The notes beneath the pieces were generated by a model. The model saw only the letters and a list, made by a program, of their open reading frames with translations, had not been told where the DNA came from and made no database searches. A DNA stretch of 64,000 bases from Campylobacter lari (GTDB taxonomy: Bacteria; Campylobacterota; Campylobacteria; Campylobacterales; Campylobacteraceae): NCBI RefSeq assembly GCF_001017575.1, contig NZ_CP011372.1:744001-808000 (forward strand), given 5' to 3'. The position numbers and the translations under genes are program-made. Positions 1 to 8,875 of this stretch are shown piece after piece. The first letter of the stretch is position 1. Every line of letters begins with the position of its first letter.

Positions 1-1
1 T

Positions 2-2458
2 TTAAGTGTTGATAGTTCAAGTTTACTAAATCAAGTTTTTAATAAATTAAATGTTTCTAAAGAGGCATTTGAGTTAGAAGTAAAAAGTAAAATTTCATTT
101 TTTCCTACTAGCTCAAATGTAAATAAAGATAATATTAAATTTTCAAATGAATTTATTAATTCTTTAGAAAAAGCAAAAGGCTTGGCTTTAGAAAACAAAG
201 ACAGTTATTTAGCTGTGGATATGTGGCTTGTCTCAGAAAGTACAAATGGGGTTGTTAAAGAACTTTTATCTCAATTTGTAGATTTAAATGAGTTTAAAAA
301 AGAATTAGAATTCATTAGAGCTGGAGCTAAAATAGAAACTAAAACAAGCGATGAAACGCTTGATTCTTTGTCTAAATTTGGTATTGATTTGACTATGAAA
401 GCTAAAAACAATGAGCTTGATCCTGTTATAGGCAGAGAAGAAGAAATTCAAAGATTAATGCAAATTTTAATCAGAAAAACTAAAAATAATCCTATTTTAT
501 TAGGTGAGCCAGGGGTAGGAAAAACTGCTGTAGTAGAAGCTTTAGCACAAAGGATAGTAAAAAAAGATGTTCCTACTTCATTGCAAAATAAAAAAGTCAT
601 AGCTTTGGATATGAGTGCTTTAATAGCAGGAGCAAAATACAGAGGTGAATTTGAAGATAGATTAAAAGCTGTTGTAAATGAAGTAATAAAACATAAAAAT
701 ATTATTTTATTTATAGATGAAATTCACACCATTGTAGGTGCGGGTGCAAATGAAGGAAGTATGGATGCAGCAAATATTTTAAAACCTGCTTTAGCAAGAG
801 GTGAGCTTCATACTATAGGCGCTACAACCTTAAAAGAATATAGAAAATATTTTGAAAAAGATGCGGCTTTGCAAAGAAGATTTCAACCTGTAAATGTAGC
901 TGAACCTAGCGTGAATGAAGCTTTAGCAATGTTAAGAGGTATAAAAGAAAAATTAGAAATTCATCATAATGTAACTATTAATGATAGTGCCTTAGTAGCA
1001 GCTGCAAAACTATCTAAGCGTTATATAGCTAATAGATTTTTACCTGATAAGGCGATTGATTTAATTGATGAGGCCGCAGCAGAATTAAAAATGCAAATAG
1101 AAAGTGAGCCAAATTCATTAAGAAAGGTTAGAAAACAAATTGAAAGCTTAGAAGTAGAAAACGAAGCTTTAAAAATGGAAGAAAACGAAGCTAACGAAAA
1201 AAGATTAGAAGAGATCAAAAAAGAATTAGCAAATTTAAAAGAAGAGCAAATTAAACTTAATGCTAAATTTGAAAATGAAAAAGCAGTATTTAATGGCATA
1301 AGTGCAAAGAAAAAAGAAATCGATACTTTAAAAAATGAAGCTATTTTAGCTAAAAACAAAGGAGATTTCCAAAAAGCTGCTGAAATAGAATATGGCAAAA
1401 TTTTAGAGTGTGAAAAAGAGGTATTAAATTTAGAAGAAAAATGGAAACAAATGACCCAAGAAGGAGTTTTGCTTAAAAATCAAGTAGATGAGGATTTAGT
1501 AGCTGACATTTTAAGTAAATGGACGGGTATTAGCGTGCAAAAAATGCTTACATCTGAAAAGCAAAAATATTTACACATTCAAGAGTATTTGCAAGAAAGT
1601 GTCATAGGGCAAGATGAGGCTTTAAGTGCCTTGGCTAAAGCTATTAAGCGTAATAAAGCAGGGCTAAATCAAGCAACTAAGCCTATAGGAAGTTTTTTGT
1701 TTTTAGGGCCAACTGGAGTAGGTAAAACAGAAAGTGCAAAAGCTTTGGCTAAATTTTTATTTGATGATGAAAAAGCTATGGTGCGTTTTGATATGAGTGA
1801 ATTTATGGAAAAACATAGCGTATCAAGACTTTTAGGTGCACCTCCAGGGTATATAGGGCATGAAGAAGGCGGGGAGCTAACTGAAGCTGTTAGAAGAAAG
1901 CCTTATAGTGTGATTTTATTTGATGAAGTAGAAAAAGCTCATAAAGATGTATTTAATATACTTTTGGGAATTTTAGATGATGGTAGGGCTACAGATAGTA
2001 AAGGTGTAACGGTTGATTTTACTAATGCTATCATTATCTTAACTTCTAATATAGGTGCAAATTTTATTATGGAGTTAAAGGGCGAAGAAAGAGAAAAGGC
2101 TATTAAAGAAGCCCTTAGAAGCTTTTTTAGACCTGAGTTTTTAAATCGTTTAGATGATATTATTACTTTTAATCCTTTAGGGGAAATTGAAGCTGAAAAA
2201 ATAGTTAAATTGCTTTTTAATACCTTACAAAAAAGTCTTGAAAATAAAGGTATTAAAGCAAGTTTGAGCGATAATGCTGCTAGGTTGATAGCAAAGGTTG
2301 GTTTTGATGTAGATTTTGGCGCAAGACCATTAAAAAGAGCTTTATATGATATGGTAGAAGATAAATTAAGTGATATGATATTATCGGATGAATTAAATGA
2401 AAATGATGAGATTATTATAGATTCTAAAAACGATGAGATTGTCATTATTAAACAATAA
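2..2458 (+). CDS. clpB: ATP-dependent chaperone ClpB, 5' end missing
   Basis: Hexameric AAA+ disaggregase that rescues aggregated proteins together with DnaK in the cytoplasm. The reading frame is open from base 2, so the gene starts outside the window; about 818 codons are present against roughly 857 in the family, so only about 40 N-terminal residues are missing. Visible are the first nucleotide-binding domain (Walker [10 protein letters not shown], Walker B LFIDEIH), a long charged coiled-coil middle domain, and the second AAA+ domain ([21 protein letters not shown]-terminal GARPLKRAL). A TTG at 182 could be mistaken for the start, but the upstream codons read as ClpB N-domain sequence. 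It is followed by a hairpin terminator. The middle domain distinguishes it from ClpA and ClpC. Identity is very secure. Confidence 0.97.
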   Translation, partial: LSVDSSSLLNQVFNKLNVSKEAFELEVKSKISFFPTSSNVNKDNIKFSNEFINSLEKAKGLALENKDSYLAVDMWLVSESTNGVVKELLSQFVDLNEFKKELEFIRAGAKIETKTSDETLDSLSKFGIDLTMKAKNNELDPVIGREEEIQRLMQILIRKTKNNPILLGEPGVGKTAVVEALAQRIVKKDVPTSLQNKKVIALDMSALIAGAKYRGEFEDRLKAVVNEVIKHKNIILFIDEIHTIVGAGANEGSMDAANILKPALARGELHTIGATTLKEYRKYFEKDAALQRRFQPVNVAEPSVNEALAMLRGIKEKLEIHHNVTINDSALVAAAKLSKRYIANRFLPDKAIDLIDEAAAELKMQIESEPNSLRKVRKQIESLEVENEALKMEENEANEKRLEEIKKELANLKEEQIKLNAKFENEKAVFNGISAKKKEIDTLKNEAILAKNKGDFQKAAEIEYGKILECEKEVLNLEEKWKQMTQEGVLLKNQVDEDLVADILSKWTGISVQKMLTSEKQKYLHIQEYLQESVIGQDEALSALAKAIKRNKAGLNQATKPIGSFLFLGPTGVGKTESAKALAKFLFDDEKAMVRFDMSEFMEKHSVSRLLGAPPGYIGHEEGGELTEAVRRKPYSVILFDEVEKAHKDVFNILLGILDDGRATDSKGVTVDFTNAIIILTSNIGANFIMELKGEEREKAIKEALRSFFRPEFLNRLDDIITFNPLGEIEAEKIVKLLFNTLQKSLENKGIKASLSDNAARLIAKVGFDVDFGARPLKRALYDMVEDKLSDMILSDELNENDEIIIDSKNDEIVIIKQ

Positions 2459-2482
2459 GCAAGTGCAATACTTGCTTATTTT
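2454..2482 (+). terminator. Rho-independent terminator of clpB
   Basis: A perfect 11-bp inverted repeat (arms 2454-2464 and 2470-2480, AATAAGCAAGT and its complement, 5-base loop) followed by a short T run. The clpB stop codon TAA (2456-2458) lies inside the left arm. Confidence 0.85.
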
Positions 2483-2617
2483 AGAGTAAAAATCTCCTAT
2501 TAACATTAAATTGTAAATACTTCGTATATTTGTTTAAAAAATTATTATTTTTTATCTATTCTTAACAATAAATATTTTAAAATCTTTAATGATATTTCTA
2601 TATTTAAGGAACAACAA

Positions 2618-3757
2618 ATGAGTGATTTAGATATTTTTAATCGCCGTTTAGACGCATTAGAAAAACTTCCTCTTTTGAAAAATGAGATTTCTATCTCTAA
2701 AGCTTTAGAGCAATCAGGTTTTTCAAGAAGAGATTTTATGAAATGGGCTAGTGCAATGACTGCATTTTTAGCACTACCTGCTAGCTTTACTCCAGTAGTT
2801 GCAAGAGCTGCTGAGCTTAGTGATAGACTTCCAGTGATTTGGCTTCATATGGCTGAATGTACAGGATGTTCTGAGAGTTTATTAAGAAGTGATGCTCCTA
2901 CTATAGATAGTTTGATTTTTGATCATATTTCTTTAGAATATCATGAAACTATAATGGGTGCAGCAGGTTGGCAAGCTGAGCATAATCTTGAAGCTGCTAT
3001 GGAAAAATATAAAGGCAGATATATTTTAATGGTAGAAGGTGGTATACCAACAGGTGCTACAGAAAACTTTTTAACCATAGGACCACACGGTAAAACAGGA
3101 AAACAAATAGCACAACAAGCTTGTGATAATGCTTTGGCCATTTTTGCTATAGGTACCTGTTCAGCTTTTGGTGGTATTCAAGCTGCTAGACCTAATCCAA
3201 GTAATGCTGTGAGTTTAAGTAAAGTTACAAATAAAACAGTTATTAATGTTCCAGGTTGTCCTCCAAGCGAGAAAAACATTATAGGTAATGTGATTCATTA
3301 TATATTGTATCAAACATTACCAGCGCTTGATGCTTACAATAGGCCAAAATGGGCTTATGCTTTAAGAATTCATGATCTTTGCGAAAGAAGAGGACGCTTT
3401 GATGCGGGTGAGTTTGTGCAACAATTTGGTGATGAGGGGGCAAAAAAAGGATATTGTCTTTATAAGGTAGGTTGTAAAGGACCTTATACTTTTAATAACT
3501 GCTCAAAAGAAAGATTTAATCAACATACTTCATGGCCGGTACAAGCTGGACATGGTTGTATAGGTTGTTCTGAACCGGATTTTTGGGATACTATGGGACC
3601 TTTTGAAGAAGTGATGGCAGGAAGATTATTTGATACTGTTTATGGTTTGGGTGCGGATAGTATTTCAGATAAAATTGGTATAGGTGTGCTTTGTGTAACA
3701 GGTGTTGCTGTTGCTGCGCATGCTGTGATTGCTTCATTAGAAAAGAATAAGGATTAA
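2618..3757 (+). CDS. hydA: NiFe uptake hydrogenase small subunit, Tat-exported
   Basis: Electron-transfer subunit of the periplasm-facing, membrane-bound group 1 NiFe hydrogenase. It carries the Fe-S clusters that pass electrons from H2 oxidation to the cytochrome b subunit and the menaquinone pool. The twin-arginine signal SRRDFMK (residues 36-42) with a following hydrophobic stretch directs the folded heterodimer through the Tat system. Cluster ligands are visible: CTGC (C81, C84), GTCSAFGG, the H-x-x-C of HDLCERRGRF, and the CIGC near the C terminus. A C-terminal hydrophobic helix (about residues 350-370) anchors it in the membrane. The ATG follows AAGGA. It is the first gene of hydABCD, with 2 bases between it and hydB. 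The 379-residue length is normal. The hyp maturation genes are not in this window. Confidence 0.95.
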   Translation: MSDLDIFNRRLDALEKLPLLKNEISISKALEQSGFSRRDFMKWASAMTAFLALPASFTPVVARAAELSDRLPVIWLHMAECTGCSESLLRSDAPTIDSLIFDHISLEYHETIMGAAGWQAEHNLEAAMEKYKGRYILMVEGGIPTGATENFLTIGPHGKTGKQIAQQACDNALAIFAIGTCSAFGGIQAARPNPSNAVSLSKVTNKTVINVPGCPPSEKNIIGNVIHYILYQTLPALDAYNRPKWAYALRIHDLCERRGRFDAGEFVQQFGDEGAKKGYCLYKVGCKGPYTFNNCSKERFNQHTSWPVQAGHGCIGCSEPDFWDTMGPFEEVMAGRLFDTVYGLGADSISDKIGIGVLCVTGVAVAAHAVIASLEKNKD

Positions 3758-3759
3758 GA

Positions 3760-5475
3760 ATGTCAAAAAGAATTATTATAGATCCACTTACTAGAATAGA
3801 AGGACACTTAAGAGTTGAAGTGGTAGTTGATGAAAATAATGTCATTAAAGAAGCATATTCAGGATCAACTCTATGGAGAGGTTTAGAAACTATTGTAAAA
3901 GGTCGTGATCCAAGAGATGCAGGCTTTTTAACTCAAAGAATTTGTGGTGTTTGTACTTTTTCACATTATAGAGCAGGGATTATTGCAGTGGAAAATGCTT
4001 TAGGTATTACTCCACCATTAAATGCTGTTTTAACTAGAACTTTAATGAATGCAGCTTTATATATGCATGATCATCCTGTGCATTTTTATCAACTTCATGG
4101 GCTTGATTTTGTTGATGTTGTAAGTGCTTTAAGTGCTGATGTGAAAAAAGCAAGCGATGAAGCGTTTAAATACACTGACATGCCTTATGCAACAGGTGCA
4201 GATAAACTTTTAGAAGTACAACAAAGACTAAAAACCTTTGTAGATAAAGGAAATCTTGGACCATTTGCAAATGCTTATTATGGACACGCAACTTATCGCT
4301 TTACTCCTGAGCAAAACCTTATTGCACTTTCGCATTATTTGGAATGTTTAAGAATTCAAAGAACAATAGCTCAAGCTATGGCGATTTTTGGTGCTAAAAA
4401 TCCTCATCCACAAAGCTTAACAGTAGGTGGTGTAACTTGTGTTATGGATCTTTTAAATCCATCAAGAATGGCTGAATATATGACTAAATTCCAAGAAGTA
4501 GCTGATTTTATTAATCGTGCTTATTATCCGGATTTAATCATGGCAGCAAAAGCTTATTCTAAAGAAGCAAGTGTGCTAAATGATGTAGGGGTAAATAACT
4601 TCTATACTGAAAGAGAATTCCAGGTTTCAAGTGATGAGTGGTTGTTTGAAGGTGGTATTATTAGAAATGGTGATTTGAGTAAAGTTGAAGAAGTAGATGA
4701 AGCTAAAATCACCGAGGAAGCTACAAGAGCTTGGTATGCAGACAATGAAGCTTTACATCCTTATGATGGTAAAACTAATCCAAACTATACAGGCTTAATT
4801 GATGGTGAAAGTATTGATGATAAAGGCAATATGGTTCATAGTAAGGTATTTGATACCAAAGGCAAATACAGTTGGATTAAAGCTCCAAGATATGAAAATT
4901 TACCTATGCAAGTTGGACCATTAGCAAATATTTTAGTTAATTATGCTAAGGGTAATAAAATCGTAGTAGAAGCGGTTGATTCATTCTTAAAAGCTACGAA
5001 TTTACCAGTTAAAGCACTTATGAGTACTTTAGGAAGAACGGGTGCTAGAGCGATTGAAGCTAAAATCATTGCTGATCATGGTTTAAAAGCATTTAATTCT
5101 TTGGTTGAAAATTTAAAAACAGATGAAAGTACTTGTGCTACTTATGTAATCGATAAAAATAAAGAATACAAAGGTAGATTTATGGGAAGTGCGCCTCGTG
5201 GTGCGTTGAGTCATTGGTGTAGAATTAAAAATGGTGTAATTGAAAATTGGCAAGCAGTAGTACCTTCTACTTGGAATGCAAGTCCAAAAGATGCAAATGG
5301 AGTAGGCGGTAGCTATGAGCAATGTCTTATCGGTATGAAACTAGCTGATGTTAAACAACCTTTAGAGGTAATAAGAGCTATTCACTCTTATGATCCTTGT
5401 ATAGCATGTGCTGTACATGTAATGGATACTAAAGGTAATAATCTTAGCGAGTATAAAGTAAATGTAAATTTATAA
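3760..5475 (+). CDS. hydB: NiFe uptake hydrogenase large (catalytic) subunit
   Basis: Catalytic subunit holding the Ni-Fe(CN)2CO centre, which oxidises H2 in the periplasm. Both nickel-binding motifs are intact: RICGVC at residues 60-65 (C62, C65) and DPCIACAVH at 545-553 (C547, C550). The 18 residues after H553 are the C-terminal tail expected to be cut off by the maturation protease HydD after nickel insertion. It has no signal peptide of its own and should be carried across the membrane with HydA. At 571 residues it has the length usual for the family. It sits between hydA and hydC in one operon. Confidence 0.96.
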   Translation: MSKRIIIDPLTRIEGHLRVEVVVDENNVIKEAYSGSTLWRGLETIVKGRDPRDAGFLTQRICGVCTFSHYRAGIIAVENALGITPPLNAVLTRTLMNAALYMHDHPVHFYQLHGLDFVDVVSALSADVKKASDEAFKYTDMPYATGADKLLEVQQRLKTFVDKGNLGPFANAYYGHATYRFTPEQNLIALSHYLECLRIQRTIAQAMAIFGAKNPHPQSLTVGGVTCVMDLLNPSRMAEYMTKFQEVADFINRAYYPDLIMAAKAYSKEASVLNDVGVNNFYTEREFQVSSDEWLFEGGIIRNGDLSKVEEVDEAKITEEATRAWYADNEALHPYDGKTNPNYTGLIDGESIDDKGNMVHSKVFDTKGKYSWIKAPRYENLPMQVGPLANILVNYAKGNKIVVEAVDSFLKATNLPVKALMSTLGRTGARAIEAKIIADHGLKAFNSLVENLKTDESTCATYVIDKNKEYKGRFMGSAPRGALSHWCRIKNGVIENWQAVVPSTWNASPKDANGVGGSYEQCLIGMKLADVKQPLEVIRAIHSYDPCIACAVHVMDTKGNNLSEYKVNVNL

Positions 5476-5490
5476 GGAAAGGACTTTAGT

Positions 5491-6183
5491 ATGGATTCTA
5501 AACATTCCTTAAAATCAAACAGAAAGGCCGAGTATGAATTTAGTATCGGCCTTCGTTTCACACATTGGTTAAGAGCGGTTGCAATTGTGATTTTGGTGGG
5601 AACTGGATATTATATTTCTTATGTATTTCAATCTCCTTCTATTTCATCTGAGCCAACTTTATTCATGCAGGCAAAATACCGCATGGTGCACCAAATTTTT
5701 GGTTTTATTATGATAGCTTGTGTGCTTTTTAAAACATATTTGTTCTTTTTTGATTCAAAAAGTGCAAATGAAAGAAGAAGTATCAAAGATATTTTTAATG
5801 TAAAATTATGGATAGAGCAGATTAAATTTTACATTTTCTTAGGAAAGCACCCGCATTTACAAGGCGTATATAATCCTTTGCAATTTGCAACTTATTTTTT
5901 CTTTTATCTTGTTATGTTTGGGCTTATTTTAACAGGTCTAATCCTTTATATGCATGTATATCATGAAGGCTTGGGTGGATTTTTATACAATATCTTAAGA
6001 CCTATTGAGGTAATGCTAGGTGGATTAGCTGATGTTAGAACCTACCATAGAATTTTAATGTGGGTTGTGTTGATTTTTGTTCCAGTGCATATTTATATGG
6101 CTGTGTTTAACTCGGTTAAAGGCAAAGATGGTGCTTTAGATGCTATCTTTAGTGGTTATAAATTTGTAAGAGAAAATCATTGA
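5491..6183 (+). CDS. hydC: NiFe hydrogenase cytochrome b subunit
   Basis: Integral membrane di-haem cytochrome b that anchors the hydrogenase and passes electrons to menaquinone. Four hydrophobic segments are visible (about residues 27-46, 66-86, 132-154, 186-207). Candidate haem ligands are the histidines in RFTHWLR (H25), MVHQIFG, TYHRILMW and PVHIYM, the pattern of the HupC/HyaC/HydC family. The gene starts 15 bases after hydB and overlaps hydD by 4 bases. Length (230 residues) is typical. Confidence 0.94.
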   Translation: MDSKHSLKSNRKAEYEFSIGLRFTHWLRAVAIVILVGTGYYISYVFQSPSISSEPTLFMQAKYRMVHQIFGFIMIACVLFKTYLFFFDSKSANERRSIKDIFNVKLWIEQIKFYIFLGKHPHLQGVYNPLQFATYFFFYLVMFGLILTGLILYMHVYHEGLGGFLYNILRPIEVMLGGLADVRTYHRILMWVVLIFVPVHIYMAVFNSVKGKDGALDAIFSGYKFVRENH

Positions 6184-6713
6184 AACTTCTAATTTTAGGC
6201 ATTGGTAATATTATGTTTGCAGATGAGGGCTTAGGCGTTCATCTTTGCAAACTTCTAGAAAAAAATTATAAGTTTTATCACGAAAAAGACTCAGTGAGCT
6301 TTGTAGATGGTGGAACTTTGGCTTTACAACTTAGTTATATCATCGCTGATTATGATGAAATGGTTGTGATTGATTGTATTGCAGCAGATGATGCTAAGAT
6401 CGGAGATATTTTTTTCTTTCCTTATGATGCAATGCCAAAAAAAGTTAATTGGAGTGGTAGTGCACATGAGGTTGAAATGCTTCAAACTTTACAATATATG
6501 GAGCTTATGGGAGATTTGCCTAAAACTCAAATTTTAGCCTGTGTGCCAAAACGCATAGAACCATTGAGTTTTGAACTTTCAAAAGAAGTCTTAAATGCTT
6601 TAGAAAAAATGGAGAAAATTTTACTTGATTTTTTAGAGAAGAAAGGCTTTACTTATGAGAGAGTTGCTAATTATAATATACAAGAGCTTGCTCTAAATTC
6701 TTATAAAAGCTAA
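6180..6713 (+). CDS. hydD: Hydrogenase maturation protease
   Basis: Endopeptidase of the HyaD/HybD/HupD family that removes the C-terminal tail of the hydrogenase large subunit once nickel is inserted. The N terminus GIGNIMFADEGLGVH is diagnostic, and the three metal-sensing residues of this family are present as E16, D65 and H96. The start is TTG at 6180, overlapping the hydC stop by 4 bases (TTGA), which implies translational coupling. It is the last gene of the operon and its stop codon is buried in a terminator hairpin. The 177-residue length is normal. Confidence 0.94.
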   Translation: MKLLILGIGNIMFADEGLGVHLCKLLEKNYKFYHEKDSVSFVDGGTLALQLSYIIADYDEMVVIDCIAADDAKIGDIFFFPYDAMPKKVNWSGSAHEVEMLQTLQYMELMGDLPKTQILACVPKRIEPLSFELSKEVLNALEKMEKILLDFLEKKGFTYERVANYNIQELALNSYKS

Positions 6714-6736
6714 GCAAAAAGCTTAGCTTAATTTTT
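6707..6736 (+). terminator. Terminator of hydABCD
   Basis: Arms 6707-6715 and 6721-6729 (AAGCTAAGC and its complement) with an A5 loop, followed by AATTTTT. The hydD stop TAA at 6711-6713 lies in the left arm. It also lies just past the end of the convergent gene at 6735 and may stop both transcripts. Confidence 0.85.
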
Positions 6737-7157
6737 AATCATCAAATTTTTGTCCTAAGAAATTTCCATTTGCATCAGTATAAATTTCCATCATATTATT
6801 TAGTTTAAATTTATAGCCTTGAATTTCTTTTTCAACTTTAATTATACTTGCATTTGGGTGCATTTTCTTAATCGTTGCTAAAACATTTGGATTTAAAAAA
6901 GAAGTATCAATCGGTCTGTATTTTGCATCAATTTCTTTCCAATCTCCATTGATGAAAAACTCAAGTTCAGTTCCATTGTCTAAATAAACATCAAAGCTAT
7001 CAATATCTTGTTTAACTAAAGCTATGTTTGAGCCTATAAAGTGTTTTTGTATAAAATTTTTAGAATTTGTCGGTAAAGCATTTACACCTACAACCATATC
7101 TTTAGCAAAAACACAACTTGCTAGAGCTAATGCCATTAAAGCTATTTTTAATTTCAT
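6735..7157 (-). CDS. Periplasmic PepSY-like (DUF2874 type) protein, copy 1
   Basis: Small secreted protein of 140 residues with a Sec signal peptide (residues 1-18, cleavage after CVFA). The mature part consists of two similar halves of the PepSY-like fold found in BLIP-like periplasmic proteins: each has an LP..I..F/hydrophobic helix followed by strands of the type Y.V.L..G.E..F...G.W. No enzyme residues are evident; function unknown. A paralogue lies at 18940-19350 with the same layout and the same end (QKFDD). It is monocistronic, convergent with hydD and divergent from gltX. The family call is by pattern; exact function is not inferable. Confidence 0.75.
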   Translation of the reverse strand: MKLKIALMALALASCVFAKDMVVGVNALPTNSKNFIQKHFIGSNIALVKQDIDSFDVYLDNGTELEFFINGDWKEIDAKYRPIDTSFLNPNVLATIKKMHPNASIIKVEKEIQGYKFKLNNMMEIYTDANGNFLGQKFDD

Positions 7158-7257
7158 TTTTTATCCTTTAAATTGAATTATTTGTGAAATCATATAAATA
7201 TTAAGTGAATTTTGTGTGAACTTTGTTTTTTTAAAATAAATAGCAAGTATTTAATTG

Positions 7258-7263
7258 TATAAT
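7258..7263 (+). promoter_or_regulatory. Sigma-70 type -10 box for gltX
   Basis: TATAAT preceded by TG (extended -10), about 27 bases before the gltX ATG, with T-rich sequence upstream in place of a clear -35, as usual for Campylobacter. Confidence 0.6.
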
Positions 7264-7290
7264 GATAAAAAAGTTTTAAAAGGATAAATA

Positions 7291-8586
7291 ATGTATAGGT
7301 TTGCACCATCGCCTACTGGAGATATACATATTGGAAATTTAAGAGCAGCTTTGTTTAATTATATTAAAGCAAGACAAGAAAATTCTGATTTTATTTTGCG
7401 TATTGAAGATACGGATAATGCTAGAAATATTGCTGGAAAAGAAGAAGAAATAAAAACTATTTTGAAAGAATTTGGTATAACTTGGCAGCATTATTATATA
7501 CAAAGTGAAAATTTGAAATTTCATCGTCAAATGGCTTTAAAGTTAGTAAGTGAAAAAAAAGCTTTTGCTTGTTTTTGCACTGAGGATGAATTAGCTCATA
7601 AAAAAGAATTAGCTAAAAGTAAAAATCAAGCATATAGATACGATGGCACTTGTGAAAAATTAGCAGATATTGATGTGTTAAATTGTGAAAAACCTTTTGT
7701 AATCCGTCTTAAAAAACCTCAATCTCAAATGCAATTTACTGATTATATTAAAGGCGAGATTAGTTTTAATCCTGATGATATTGATAGTTTTGTGATTATG
7801 AGAGCGGATAAAACCCCAACTTATAATTTTGCTTGTGCGGTTGATGATATGTTAGAAGGTGTTACTTGTATTATAAGGGGAGAAGATCATGTCTCAAATA
7901 CTCCTAAACAAGAACATATTAGAACTAGTTTGGGTTATGATAAAAGTATGACTTATGCACATTTACCTATCATTTTAAATGAAGAGGGTGTTAAAATGAG
8001 CAAAAGAGAGGCTCATTCTAGTGTGAAATGGATGCTTGATAATGGATATTTAGCAAGTGCTATTGCAAATTATTTAATCCTTTTAGGTAATAAAACCCCA
8101 AAAGAGATTTTTACTTTAGAAGAAGCTATAGAATGGTTTGATTTGAAAAAAGTTTCAAAATCTCCAGCAAGATTTGATACTAAGCGCTTAATGCAAATTA
8201 ACCGTGAGCATATAAAAATGCTTGATAATGATAAATTAAATTCTTTGTTAAATTTAGGTAAAGATGTAGCAGAGCTTGCAAAATTTTACACTCAAGAAGC
8301 TAGCACTCTAAATGAAATCAAAGAAAAAATACAAGCTATTTTTGCAGTTAAAAATTATAATGAATTTGAAAATGAATGTAAGTTGATTAAAGAGGTTTTA
8401 AAAGATTTAGATTTGCCTCAAGAATACGATGAGTTTAAAAAGATTTTGATGGAAAAAACAAATTTAAAAGGTAAAAATTTCTTTATGCCTTTACGTTTAG
8501 TATTAACAGGGGTTACTCACGGACCTGAAATGAGTGAAATTTATACTTTAATTAAACCTTTTGTTAAAGAAATTATAAAGGAGTAA
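7291..8586 (+). CDS. gltX: Glutamyl-tRNA synthetase
   Basis: Class I aminoacyl-tRNA synthetase that attaches glutamate to tRNA. The signature [10 protein letters not shown] (HIGH-type motif at residues 13-16) and the KMSKR loop (VKMSKRE) are both intact. 431 residues is on the short side, as in the epsilonproteobacterial GluRS enzymes. These bacteria lack GlnRS and usually carry two GluRS copies, one of which mischarges tRNA-Gln for the GatCAB amidotransferase; which of the two this is cannot be told from sequence reading alone. It heads a plus-strand run with yggT and slt, spaced by 1 and 0 bases. Confidence 0.95.
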   Translation: MYRFAPSPTGDIHIGNLRAALFNYIKARQENSDFILRIEDTDNARNIAGKEEEIKTILKEFGITWQHYYIQSENLKFHRQMALKLVSEKKAFACFCTEDELAHKKELAKSKNQAYRYDGTCEKLADIDVLNCEKPFVIRLKKPQSQMQFTDYIKGEISFNPDDIDSFVIMRADKTPTYNFACAVDDMLEGVTCIIRGEDHVSNTPKQEHIRTSLGYDKSMTYAHLPIILNEEGVKMSKREAHSSVKWMLDNGYLASAIANYLILLGNKTPKEIFTLEEAIEWFDLKKVSKSPARFDTKRLMQINREHIKMLDNDKLNSLLNLGKDVAELAKFYTQEASTLNEIKEKIQAIFAVKNYNEFENECKLIKEVLKDLDLPQEYDEFKKILMEKTNLKGKNFFMPLRLVLTGVTHGPEMSEIYTLIKPFVKEIIKE

Positions 8587-8587
8587 A

Positions 8588-8875
8588 ATGGGAGTTGGAA
8601 CAAGTTTGATTGTGTCTTTGGTACAAATTTTTTCTTTAGTGATTGAAATTTATGTGTGGATTATAATTATTGCTGCATTGATTTCTTGGGTAAGACCTGA
8701 TCCTTATAATCCTATAGTGCAAATTTTATATCGTTTAACTAATCCTGCTTATGCTTTTGTAAGAAGATTTATTCCTACTACTATAGGAAGCATTGATTTA
8801 GCACCTTTGATTATTATTTTAGGGTTAAAATTTATTCAAATATTTTTATCAAATTTAATTTTAGGAAGTTTATAA
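8588..8875 (+). CDS. YggT family membrane protein
   Basis: Integral membrane protein of 95 residues with hydrophobic segments at about 8-35 and 70-93 separated by SWVRPDPYNPIVQ and a YRLTNP motif, which are the hallmarks of the YggT/YlmG family. Members are linked to cell division and envelope or osmotic tolerance, but no precise biochemical role is established. It lies directly between gltX and slt, so it is probably co-transcribed with both. Confidence 0.85.
   Translation: MGVGTSLIVSLVQIFSLVIEIYVWIIIIAALISWVRPDPYNPIVQILYRLTNPAYAFVRRFIPTTIGSIDLAPLIIILGLKFIQIFLSNLILGSL

Noticed and set aside
182-184. TTG at 182 as the start of clpB
   Set aside because: The same frame is open to base 2 and the upstream codons read as ClpB N-domain, so the gene is cut by the window edge rather than starting here.
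2459-2617. Inverted repeat near AATACTTCGTAT upstream of hydA as a metal-regulator operator
   Set aside because: Short and imperfect with no match to a NikR or Fur pattern that I can defend.
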